Source of the DNA: Acinetobacter brisouioides
GTDB taxonomy: Bacteria; Pseudomonadota; Gammaproteobacteria; Pseudomonadales; Moraxellaceae
Direction of reading: 5' to 3'
Assembly: GCF_004331075.1 (NCBI RefSeq)
Contig: NZ_SJNX01000004.1
Span: 124,001-188,000, forward strand
Length of the DNA: 64,000 nt
This document shows, piece after piece, positions 7,874 to 15,419 of this stretch; within the stretch, counting starts at the first letter, position 1; every line of letters starts with the position of its first letter. The notes beneath the pieces are model-generated. The model searched no databases and was not told the origin of the DNA. It saw nothing but the letters and a program-made list of their open reading frames with translations. A program made the position numbers and the translations under genes.

Positions 7874-9586
7874 ATGGAGCACATCGAACGCGAATCGATG
7901 GAATTTGACGTCGTGATCGTGGGCGCAGGACCATCTGGTCTTTCTGCTGCAATCAAAATCCGTCAACTCGCAATTGAAAACAATTTACCCGATCTATCCG
8001 TGTGTGTCGTAGAAAAAGGCTCCGAAGTTGGCGCGCATATTCTCTCTGGGGCGGTACTTGAGCCACGCGCACTGAATGAACTTTTTCCAAACTGGAAGGA
8101 AGAAGGTGCTCCACTGAATGTCCCTGTGACTCAGGACAAAACCTATTTCTTACTATCAGACAGCACACATAAAGAAGCCCCACACTGGATGGTACCAAAA
8201 ACCATGCATAACGATGGCAACTATGTGGTGTCTTTGGGCAATGTAGTACGCTGGTTAGGGCAAAAAGCCGAAGAACTCGAAGTTTCGGTATTTCCAGGCT
8301 TTGCTGCATCTGAGATTTTGTTCCATGAAGATGGTTCGGTTAAAGGTATCCAAACGGGTGACATGGGCATTGGCAAAGACGGTCAGCCAACCCATAACTT
8401 TGCGCCAGGCTATGAGCTACATGCCAAATACACGCTGTTTGCAGAAGGCTGCCGTGGTCACTTGGGTAAACGCCTGATTGCCAAATACAATCTGGATAAA
8501 GATGCAGATCCACAGCACTACGGTATTGGTATTAAAGAACTGTGGGAAATTGATCCTGAAAAACATCAGGCAGGTCTGGTGATGCATGGCACAGGCTGGC
8601 CTTTTGCTGAAACGGGCACTGCAGGTGGCTGGTGGTTATATCATGGGGAAAACAACCAAGTGTCTTTGGGCGTGATTGCCGACTTGTCCTATGAGAATCC
8701 ACATGTGTATCCATTTATGGAAATGCAGCGCTGGAAAACCCATCCACTGATCAAGCAAGTTCTGGAAGGTGGTAAGCGTATTTCCTACGGTGCGCGTGCG
8801 GTGGTCAAAGGTGGTTTTAATTCTCTACCAAAACTGACTTTCCCAGGCGGCTGTCTGATCGGTGATGATGCAGGTTTCTTAAACTTTGCCAAAATCAAAG
8901 GCTCACATACTGCCATGAAATCAGGCATGCTTTGTGGTGAAGCGATCTTTGAGGCCATTGCTGCGGGTGTGGCACAAGGTGGTGAAGTAGGTTATGCCCG
9001 TGTGACTGAAGGCGATGATGTCTTTATTAAAGAAGTTATCACCTACACACAAAAATATGAAAATAGCTGGCTCAAAGAAGAGTTATATAACTCACGTAAC
9101 TTTGGCCCTGCGATGCATAAGTTTGGCACATGGATTGGTGGTGGGTTCAACTTTATTGACCAAAATGTGTTCCGCATTCCATTTACTTTGCATGATTTGC
9201 TTCCTGACTTCCAAGCGTTAAAAACGGTGGATGCAGTCAGCTTTAAACCTGACTATCCAAAACCAGATGGCAAACTGACTTTTGACCGTTTATCGTCGGT
9301 GTTTATTTCCAATACTGTGCATGAAGAAAATCAGCCATCGCATTTGAAACTTGCGGATGCTTCGATTCCTGTGAACGTTAACCTGCCAAAATGGAATGAA
9401 CCTGCACAACGTTACTGCCCAGCAGGCGTCTATGAAATTGTGGAAGAAAGTGACGGTTCAAAACGCTTCCAGATTAACTCAGCCAACTGTGTACACTGTA
9501 AGACCTGTGATATTAAAGACCCATCACAGAACATTACCTGGGTTGCACCTGAGGGTGGTGGCGGGCCAAACTACCCGAATATGTAA
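7874..9586 (+). CDS. etfD: Electron transfer flavoprotein-ubiquinone oxidoreductase
   Basis: An ETF-QO of about 570 residues that passes electrons from reduced ETF to ubiquinone at the inner membrane, linking fatty-acid and amino-acid oxidation to respiration. The FAD motif G-A-G-P-S-G is near the N-terminus. The C-terminus carries the [4Fe-4S] ligands in CPAGVYE and C-V-H-C-K-T-C-D-I-K-D-P. The frame is open from 7838, but the ATG at 7874 follows GAGGAG by about 7 bases and is the better start. The gene ends in a strong terminator. No etfA/etfB genes are visible in the window. Confidence 0.95.
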   Translation: MEHIERESMEFDVVIVGAGPSGLSAAIKIRQLAIENNLPDLSVCVVEKGSEVGAHILSGAVLEPRALNELFPNWKEEGAPLNVPVTQDKTYFLLSDSTHKEAPHWMVPKTMHNDGNYVVSLGNVVRWLGQKAEELEVSVFPGFAASEILFHEDGSVKGIQTGDMGIGKDGQPTHNFAPGYELHAKYTLFAEGCRGHLGKRLIAKYNLDKDADPQHYGIGIKELWEIDPEKHQAGLVMHGTGWPFAETGTAGGWWLYHGENNQVSLGVIADLSYENPHVYPFMEMQRWKTHPLIKQVLEGGKRISYGARAVVKGGFNSLPKLTFPGGCLIGDDAGFLNFAKIKGSHTAMKSGMLCGEAIFEAIAAGVAQGGEVGYARVTEGDDVFIKEVITYTQKYENSWLKEELYNSRNFGPAMHKFGTWIGGGFNFIDQNVFRIPFTLHDLLPDFQALKTVDAVSFKPDYPKPDGKLTFDRLSSVFISNTVHEENQPSHLKLADASIPVNVNLPKWNEPAQRYCPAGVYEIVEESDGSKRFQINSANCVHCKTCDIKDPSQNITWVAPEGGGGPNYPNM

Positions 9587-9613
9587 AAGAATAGTTTACG
9601 GCTTAATTTAGCT

Positions 9614-9642
9614 AAAAATCCCCGATTCGTCGGGGATTTTTT
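9614..9642 (+). terminator. Rho-independent terminator after etfD
   Basis: AAAAATCCCCGA / TCGGGGATTTTTT with a tiny loop and a run of T on the plus strand. Confidence 0.9.
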
Positions 9643-9752
9643 ATCAGTTAGGACATAAAACTTCGAGGTTTAGCACAGAGAAGTAATACTTCGTAAGATA
9701 AGCGACTGACTGGCGTAGTTACGAGCTACCTAACACAGGCTCATTCTGTTTG

Positions 9753-10478
9753 TCAGTCACGTAAACCTTGTTGCTGCAAATAAACAGCCAATTCATCGAG
9801 CTGCTGCTGATACTGCTTTGCATTCCACTGTGGAAAATACTGCTCAAGCACCTGTGTTAACTGTTCAGTCGATTGGGGGCCTTGGCTAAGTTGTTCGATT
9901 AAAATTGCCATGACAGGATGCAGCACATCAACCCGAATCTGATCCTCCACTTCACGCCATGCCATAATCGCACTCGGCTGCGGTTGGCATTCATCGATAG
10001 ATATGCCCAACTGCCACTGATACACGGGATACTGATACACCAATACCCAAACTTGTGTTGTGAGTTGCCACTGTTCTGAGTTTTCTAATGTGCTGTCTGA
10101 TAATTCGATCGTATCCAGATACAGTTCCAGCCATTCATATTGCAACAACTCAGCCAACCATGGATATTGCTCAAGGGCAGCGTGTTGCTCCCGATTGAGA
10201 TAGTCACGAAATTGCAGGGAAATCTCATTATAAAATGGAGACTGACATTGTTCTTTGGCAAAGAAATCATGAATCAACTGCTGCCACAGTGACTCAGGAA
10301 GTAGACTTTTGGCAATCGGGTAAACATTGTCAATAAAACTGGTGATATTGTTCAACAGTAGTTCACGGTACAACTGCAAACGCTCAGGTTGCACCAGCGG
10401 CAATTGCGCAGGATCAGCCTGACGAAGCGCTTGGCAAAACTGATGCTGAACTTGCTGAAAATCAGGCTTGGTTTGCAT
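9753..10478 (-). CDS. DUF2063 protein, putative MNIO partner (HvfC/BufC-like)
   Basis: About 241 residues. The N-terminal half (F-Q-Q-V-Q-H-Q-F through the Y-R-x-L-L-L-N-N-I segment) fits DUF2063, the putative DNA-binding-like domain that accompanies DUF692 enzymes. In studied DUF692 systems this partner helps the enzyme bind or process the precursor peptide. The open frame extends to 10556, but the ATG at 10478 follows AGGGG with good spacing and starts at the homologous MQTKPDF. The start lies inside the last codons of the DUF692 gene, so the two are translationally coupled. It is the last gene of the RiPP operon. Confidence 0.85.
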   Translation of the reverse strand: MQTKPDFQQVQHQFCQALRQADPAQLPLVQPERLQLYRELLLNNITSFIDNVYPIAKSLLPESLWQQLIHDFFAKEQCQSPFYNEISLQFRDYLNREQHAALEQYPWLAELLQYEWLELYLDTIELSDSTLENSEQWQLTTQVWVLVYQYPVYQWQLGISIDECQPQPSAIMAWREVEDQIRVDVLHPVMAILIEQLSQGPQSTEQLTQVLEQYFPQWNAKQYQQQLDELAVYLQQQGLRD

Positions 10479-11289
10479 CTGCATACCCCTGCTGAATCTG
10501 TCGGATCTGTTGCAATTCTTGTTGTAACACTGACCATGCAGGCAGATTAAAATCACGTTCTAACAAGGTTGGACGCACGCCGATCTGTTGATAGGTGTAT
10601 ACCAGCAATTGCCAGACAGGATCGGCAATTGCAGCACCATGCGTATCGATCAGTAAATCGGGGCTGACCTGCTGATGCCCTGCAACATGCAGATAACGCA
10701 CCCGTTCAGGCGGCATGGCACGAATAAATTCCTGCGCATCACTGCCGTGATTGACACTGTTGACATAGACATTGTTGACATCAAGTAACAATTCACAATC
10801 CGCAGCTTTAAGGACTGCAACAACAAATTCGGCTTCGGTCATTTCGGCCACAGGCATGGCATAGGTTGAGACATTTTCAATCACTAGACGCTGCCCTAAA
10901 ATGTCCTGTACCTTTAAAATCCGCTCAGCAACATAGCTGACAGCAGCTTCCGTCATGGGAATGGGCAGTAAATCATACAAATAGCCACCATCGTGGCTAT
11001 AGCTTAAATGTTCTGAATACAATAACGCGGCGTGCTGTTTCAAGAACTGTTTAATCTGTCCGACAAATTCCAGATTCAACGGATGCGACCCGCCAATCGA
11101 CAACGATAAGCCATGGCAAATCAGGGGCGCGCGTTCAACACATGCCGCAAATTGTTTGGCATGTCGCCCACCGAACCCCATCCAGTTTTCAGGCGCAACT
11201 TCAATAAAATCAGGTAACTGTTCAGCCAGCAAAAACGCATCGATCAGCTCGCGCCGTAACCCTAAACCAACACCTGTCAAGTTGTGCAT
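10462..11289 (-). CDS. DUF692 multinuclear non-heme iron oxidase (MNIO; HvfB/BufB-like)
   Basis: About 275 residues, a TIM-barrel MNIO enzyme. The expected metal ligands are visible in order: H in L-I-C-H-G-L-S-L-S-I-G, E and H in S-E-H-L-S-Y, E-N-V in the IENVST block, D-V-N-N, H-V-A-G-H, D-T-H-G and L-E-R-D. MNIOs use iron to oxidise Cys side chains of secreted precursor peptides, forming rings such as oxazolone/thioamide or thiooxazole. The frame is open to a GTG at 11304; the ATG at 11289 has GAGGA upstream and is preferred. It lies between the precursor gene and DUF2063 gene, the standard order for these operons. Confidence 0.9.
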   Translation of the reverse strand: MHNLTGVGLGLRRELIDAFLLAEQLPDFIEVAPENWMGFGGRHAKQFAACVERAPLICHGLSLSIGGSHPLNLEFVGQIKQFLKQHAALLYSEHLSYSHDGGYLYDLLPIPMTEAAVSYVAERILKVQDILGQRLVIENVSTYAMPVAEMTEAEFVVAVLKAADCELLLDVNNVYVNSVNHGSDAQEFIRAMPPERVRYLHVAGHQQVSPDLLIDTHGAAIADPVWQLLVYTYQQIGVRPTLLERDFNLPAWSVLQQELQQIRQIQQGYADANQA

Positions 11290-11348
11290 GACATTCCTCA
11301 GCACGTCACCCTGCTAACAGTTGCTAAACTGTTAGCATCGGCTTTGGT

Positions 11349-11612
11349 TTAGTGATTGCTACCACATGAAGCATCGCCAGCTTTGTGACCACCACAAGAT
11401 GCATCAGCAGCTTTTTTATGCTGCACTATTTTATGTTGCGTTGATTTTTTCATCATCACGCGTTTGGCTTCACCACATTGACCATCTTTTGCTTTACTGC
11501 TTTGTACACTGCTGGCCGAAGCGGGCTGATTATCCGCTGCCTGAGCTGCCGTACCTGTTACTGACAGTGCCAATAAAGCTGCAACTGAAGTCATGCTATG
11601 TAATTTGTTCAT
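11349..11612 (-). CDS. Secreted Cys-containing RiPP precursor (HvfA/bufferin-like)
   Basis: An 87-residue preprotein. Residues 1-25 are a Sec signal peptide, with A-Q-A before the likely cleavage site. The mature part is low-complexity, rich in Ala, Ser, Lys and His, and has only three Cys, each in a D-x-x-C-G context: DGQCG (43-47), DASCG (70-74) and DASCG (80-84). This resembles the EGKCG repeats of Haemophilus HvfA and the Cys cores of bufferins, but the motifs are fewer and start with Asp. It is the first gene of the operon, 60 bases before the DUF692 gene. Copper binding by the modified product is inference from the family. Confidence 0.8.
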   Translation of the reverse strand: MNKLHSMTSVAALLALSVTGTAAQAADNQPASASSVQSSKAKDGQCGEAKRVMMKKSTQHKIVQHKKAADASCGGHKAGDASCGSNH

Positions 11613-11957
11613 CGTGCTTTCCTAACTCAATCGGGATGTAAAAATGATCATGTACCAAGGTACACAAAGAGGCGGTTAAAATACCGATTTGTGACCATCA
11701 GAGTGCATTTTGCGACCCCAGATACCATCTCAAGCTAAGTTTAATCTTTCAAGCTTAATGCTAAATACACTTTCATTATTTTTTGTAGCTTATTGCATTT
11801 TTCCTGATCAGATTAAGCGTTTTGAACACTTCAAAGCTTAAAGGTGCACCTGTATATTTTTCAGTACCGATCTCATCCTATAACCATCAATGAGATCGGT
11901 ATAGAGCTATGCATTCATCTGGGTGATCCATTGAAGTAAACCGTACTTTTGTCGGGC
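11613..11957. other. Intergenic region upstream of the RiPP operon
   Basis: 345 bases without a convincing gene. It must contain the promoter of the minus-strand RiPP operon. Inverted repeats are present, including a short TGTACC/GGTACA-type dyad around 11651-11662 close to the precursor start. The longer dyad at 11865-11901 is listed separately. No known metal-responsive operator could be assigned with confidence. Confidence 0.4.
11865..11901. terminator. 11-bp inverted repeat downstream of tusA
   Basis: Perfect arms TACCGATCTCA (11865-11875) and TGAGATCGGTA (11891-11901) with a 15-base loop. It lies 57 bases after the tusA stop on the minus strand. There is no clear T-run, so it may be a weak terminator, an mRNA-stabilising hairpin or a protein site. 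Confidence 0.4.
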
Positions 11958-12215
11958 TTAACCCTTTTTCACCAAGTAATGGTATTCCTTCTTCTGCTGT
12001 TCATCGAGCTGTTCTTCCTGCAACAACAGTTCATGTCCCAAATGCATACAAAACTTTGGAATGTCCCATGAGGTTGATGGATCAGTCGCAAACACCTCTA
12101 CCACGTCACCTGATTTGGCTTTACGAATTGCTTGATGCAACATCATGACAGGTTCAGGGCAACGCAGCCCACGGGTATTAAGTTGAATGGCTGGGGTAAC
12201 AGAAACGTCAGACAT
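11958..12215 (-). CDS. tusA: TusA-family sulfur carrier protein
   Basis: An 85-residue sulfur-transfer protein. The signature L-N-T-R-G-L-R-C-P-E-P-V contains the persulfide-carrying Cys at about residue 19, and the D-P-S-T-S-W-D-I-P-K-F-C motif follows. TusA accepts sulfur from IscS and relays it for tRNA 2-thiouridine and molybdenum cofactor synthesis. The gene is alone and divergent from corC. Confidence 0.9.
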   Translation of the reverse strand: MSDVSVTPAIQLNTRGLRCPEPVMMLHQAIRKAKSGDVVEVFATDPSTSWDIPKFCMHLGHELLLQEEQLDEQQKKEYHYLVKKG

Positions 12216-12389
12216 GGTAAACCCAAGATAAAAAATCTGCTTTATTTTAGCATAAAGTACAATAAGACTTGTTTTTTCTCAATTCGTTGTATTGTCGTTG
12301 CAAGATGCAGTTTATTAGATGCATCTCGGTTTTTTCTTCGGTATGATTGAGGCCCATTCAGTAAAAAAACACCCATTTTAGGAACAATC

Positions 12390-13229
12390 ATGCACGAGGA
12401 ATCAAGCCCATCGTGGGGGATGCGAGGCTTAAGAAAATGGTTAGGCACAGCGCCTGAAACCCGAGATGAATTATTAAAACTTGTCCAAGATTCTCGCCGT
12501 TTTTTAGAACCCGATACAGTGGCAATGCTTGAAGGCGTGCTGGACTTACCTGCCACCAAAATTCGCGAAGTCATGACACCCCGTACCGCCATGATCAGCT
12601 TACAAGAAGATGACGAACTGCTCGACATTTTGCATGTCCTGATTGATTCGGCACATTCACGTTTTCCTGTGTTTTCAACCGACCAGCCTGAAAATGTGGT
12701 GGGGATTTTACTGGCAAAAGATTTATTGCCATTTTTAATTGACCCGAAAGCCAAACTCGACATTCGTGCGATCATGCGCCAGCCTGTGTTCGTGCCTGAA
12801 AGTGCCCGTTCTGACCAAGTGCTGCGCATGCTCAAAAACACCCAGACTCATATTGCGATTGTGATTGATGAATACGGCGCAACTTCAGGTCTAGTCACGC
12901 TAGAAGATATCCTAGAAGAAATTGTCGGGGAAATTGAGGATGAACATGACACAGCCGATGAAGAGGCTAATTATATTGTCCCCGACCCAAAACATAACCC
13001 TGCCAATGCATGGCTAGTGCAAGCGCTCACCCCAATTGAATATTTTAATAGTGTACTAGATGCCGATTTCTCCGATGATGAAGTCGAAACTGTCGGTGGT
13101 TTATTGTTACAAGAACTCGGTTTAGTCAATGATTTGCAGGGGCAAGTGATTGAACTGAACCAATGGCAATTTACTATTTTAGAAGCTGATGCACGTACGA
13201 TTCATCTAATTCAGGCTGTGCGTCAATGA
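12390..13229 (+). CDS. corC: CorC/HlyC family CBS-domain transporter-associated protein
   Basis: A 279-residue protein. Residues about 45-190 contain a pair of CBS domains (V-M-T-P-R near the first, then the D-E-Y-G-A-T-S-G-L-V-T-L-E-D-I-L-E-E-I-V-G-E-I block). A C-terminal CorC/HlyC domain follows. It lacks the membrane domain of longer family members. CorC (YbeX) is linked to magnesium/cobalt efflux and to ribosome metabolism. The gene overlaps lnt by 4 bases (ATGA), the usual corC-lnt pair of gammaproteobacteria. Confidence 0.9.
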   Translation: MHEESSPSWGMRGLRKWLGTAPETRDELLKLVQDSRRFLEPDTVAMLEGVLDLPATKIREVMTPRTAMISLQEDDELLDILHVLIDSAHSRFPVFSTDQPENVVGILLAKDLLPFLIDPKAKLDIRAIMRQPVFVPESARSDQVLRMLKNTQTHIAIVIDEYGATSGLVTLEDILEEIVGEIEDEHDTADEEANYIVPDPKHNPANAWLVQALTPIEYFNSVLDADFSDDEVETVGGLLLQELGLVNDLQGQVIELNQWQFTILEADARTIHLIQAVRQ

Positions 13230-14785
13230 GTCAAATCTTTATCGCAAAATCTTCTAAAAATAACAGCACCGCAAAGCTTCCACTTTGGCTCGGCAGTCTG
13301 ATTGCCTTACTGGCAGGTTCCGCCTTTATTTTTGCTTTAGCACCCTATTATATTTGGATTGTGGCACTGATTAGCCCTGCCGTTTTATATGCCTGTCTGC
13401 AACAACGTTCTGCCCCTCAAGCGTTACTGATTGGCTGGTGTTACGGTTTTGGCTTGTGGTTTGTAGGTGCATTTTGGTTATACACCTCGATTCATGAATA
13501 CGGCGATACCAGTGCATTTTTCAGTGTATTACTGATTGCAATTATGGCCAGCATTATGGCCCTGTTTAGTGCGTTACAAGCCTGGGTCTACCGACGCTTT
13601 TTCCCTGAAACACCGCTAACTTTTGCACCCCTTTGGGTGTTTTTTGAATGGGCAAAAACCTGGGTGTTTACAGGCTTTCCGTGGCTATTTGTTGGCTATG
13701 CCTTTACCGAACGCTTTTTAGACCAATATGCGCCACTATTTGGGGTCTTTGGAATCTCGTTTATTGCGGTAACGATTGCCTGCGGTCTGGTGGAAATCAT
13801 TCGACGGAAATGGTTCTGGGCAGTACCGATCGTGGTCTTGCTGGCAGGAGCATGGGCTGCTTCGTTTGCGGTATTTGTGCAGCCAAAAGCCGAAAAACCC
13901 CTACAAGTATCGTTGATTCAGGGCAATATTCCTCAAGACCTAAAATGGCTGACCAGCTATCAGAACCGTACATTGGAGATTTACCACGACTTAAGCATTC
14001 CTGAGTGGAGTCGTGATTTGGTGGTTTGGCCAGAGTCTTCGATTCCAATGCCGCAAACTGCCATTGAGCCGTTTTTACAAGACATTAACCGTCAAGCACT
14101 TGCCAAGCATTCGGCATGGGTGACTGGCATTCCTTACTTTGATGAAGCTGGCTCCATTAAGGCACAAAAACCGTTGTTCTATAATGCTCTGATGGCTTCT
14201 GGCGAGCAGACTTCTGGGTTATACCAGAAACAGCGTCTTGTGCCATTTGGTGAATATGTGCCGCTGGCAGGCTTACTCAAGTGGGTTTTACCATCACTGC
14301 AAAATGATGCCAGTGCAGGTGGATTTACCGCAGGTCAGTCAGGGCAAAAACCACTGTCTGTGAAGAGGCACAATTTAGGTGCAGTGATTTGTTATGAAGT
14401 CGCTTATCCGAATCTGACCCGCCTCAATGCTGAACACAGTGACTTTATGGTGACCGTGTCCAATGATGCATGGTTTACAGGCACGGCAGGCCCTTGGCAG
14501 CATTTACAAATGGTACAAATGCGTGCCAAAGAAAATGGACGCTGGTTTATTCGTGCCACCAATACAGGGGTGACTGCGTTTATTGATGCCCAAGGGCATA
14601 TTGTTAAACAAGCACCTCAAGATAAAACCTTTGTGTTGCGCGGTGAATTACCTGCATATACAGGTCAAACCTTGTATAACCGTTTGGGCAATGCACCTGT
14701 GCTGATCTTCTGTCTATTGTTGTTATTGCTGAGTTTGCGCTATCGTCCACGTCAGATTGACGTGTCGTTTAAATCGCGCCGTTAA
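13226..14785 (+). CDS. lnt: Apolipoprotein N-acyltransferase
   Basis: A 519-residue inner-membrane enzyme that adds the third acyl chain to lipoproteins. The first about 210 residues hold six or so hydrophobic segments. The nitrilase domain follows, with catalytic Glu in W-P-E-S-S-I-P, Lys in Y-Q-K-Q-R-L-V-P-F-G-E-Y-V-P and Cys in V-I-C-Y-E-V. A last hydrophobic helix lies near the C-terminus. It starts within the corC stop codon and ends at a hairpin terminator. Several lipoproteins, such as the SsuA-like ones in this window, would be substrates. Confidence 0.95.
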   Translation: MSQIFIAKSSKNNSTAKLPLWLGSLIALLAGSAFIFALAPYYIWIVALISPAVLYACLQQRSAPQALLIGWCYGFGLWFVGAFWLYTSIHEYGDTSAFFSVLLIAIMASIMALFSALQAWVYRRFFPETPLTFAPLWVFFEWAKTWVFTGFPWLFVGYAFTERFLDQYAPLFGVFGISFIAVTIACGLVEIIRRKWFWAVPIVVLLAGAWAASFAVFVQPKAEKPLQVSLIQGNIPQDLKWLTSYQNRTLEIYHDLSIPEWSRDLVVWPESSIPMPQTAIEPFLQDINRQALAKHSAWVTGIPYFDEAGSIKAQKPLFYNALMASGEQTSGLYQKQRLVPFGEYVPLAGLLKWVLPSLQNDASAGGFTAGQSGQKPLSVKRHNLGAVICYEVAYPNLTRLNAEHSDFMVTVSNDAWFTGTAGPWQHLQMVQMRAKENGRWFIRATNTGVTAFIDAQGHIVKQAPQDKTFVLRGELPAYTGQTLYNRLGNAPVLIFCLLLLLLSLRYRPRQIDVSFKSRR

Positions 14786-14792
14786 TTCAAGC

Positions 14793-14825
14793 AGCGTGTT
14801 GGTTGCATCAAGTAGCCAACACGCT
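14793..14825 (+). terminator. Terminator after lnt
   Basis: Perfect arms AGCGTGTTGG (14793-14802) and CCAACACGCT (14816-14825), followed by a moderately T-rich tail. Confidence 0.65.
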
Positions 14826-14832
14826 TCATCAT

Positions 14833-15168
14833 TTAATATTGAAAACTCATAATCCAATATGTGACCACATTTGCCAAAAACAGCATGTACCCATGCTGAT
14901 AGATTTGTATTGTCCGTTGCTCAAATGAATGTTTTATACGACTCACTGACGGCGTTAAAATTTGCAATGCTCGAATAAAGCCCAAACTGGCACAAGATAC
15001 AAATAAACTAAGCGCAAAGCACCCCAAATGATCTGACTTTCAGCATGACTGACATGCCATAAAACATCTACCACATACTCTGCTGGTCACAAGCTAGCAA
15101 TGAAACACACTGCTTTTCGCATTTTCCAGTGCAACTCATGCACATCATCTAAGAATAAGATTCTTAAT
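14833..15168 (-). pseudogene. Possible decayed membrane-protein gene
   Basis: Two minus-strand frames carry protein-like sequence that would join through one frameshift. Upstream, one frame reads L-D-D-V-H-E-L-H-W-K-M-R-K-A-V, meets an in-frame stop, and continues P-A-E-Y-V-V-D-V-L-W-H-V-S-H-A-E-S-Q-I-I-W-G. The other frame (14833-15027) continues with hydrophobic sequence ending NVVTYWIMSFQY. The composition looks like a small multi-helix membrane protein. I do not recognise the family. No promoter or ribosome-binding site is evident. The remainder of the lnt-priA gap (15169-15416) is AT-rich and holds nothing I can name. Confidence 0.35.
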
Positions 15169-15419
15169 GTTTATCCCTTCCGACAAAACTATTGTCTTTT
15201 GCATGATGCCGATTTTTAAAATCAAGACATCACCTTATTTCTGCCGATCTTTAGAGTTTCTTGTAACTATTGGTTTGGAAGATTATTTTTTCTAAATTAA
15301 ATTAAGATGTTAAATTATTCTTAATGGATACTTTGGCAGTATATTTGGCATTTTTTCAGAGCCAGACTTGTCAATCCCCAAACAAATCTTGCATAGTGCT
15401 GTCAAATTCAAAATAAGTG

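Noticed and set aside
9646..9752. Possible repeat or small RNA after etfD
   Set aside because: Short direct and inverted GACTGAC pieces are present but there is no strong hairpin or second copy in the window.
14833..15027. 64-residue minus-strand ORF as an intact gene
   Set aside because: It starts at TTG with no ribosome-binding site, and protein-like sequence continues upstream in another frame, so a remnant is more likely.
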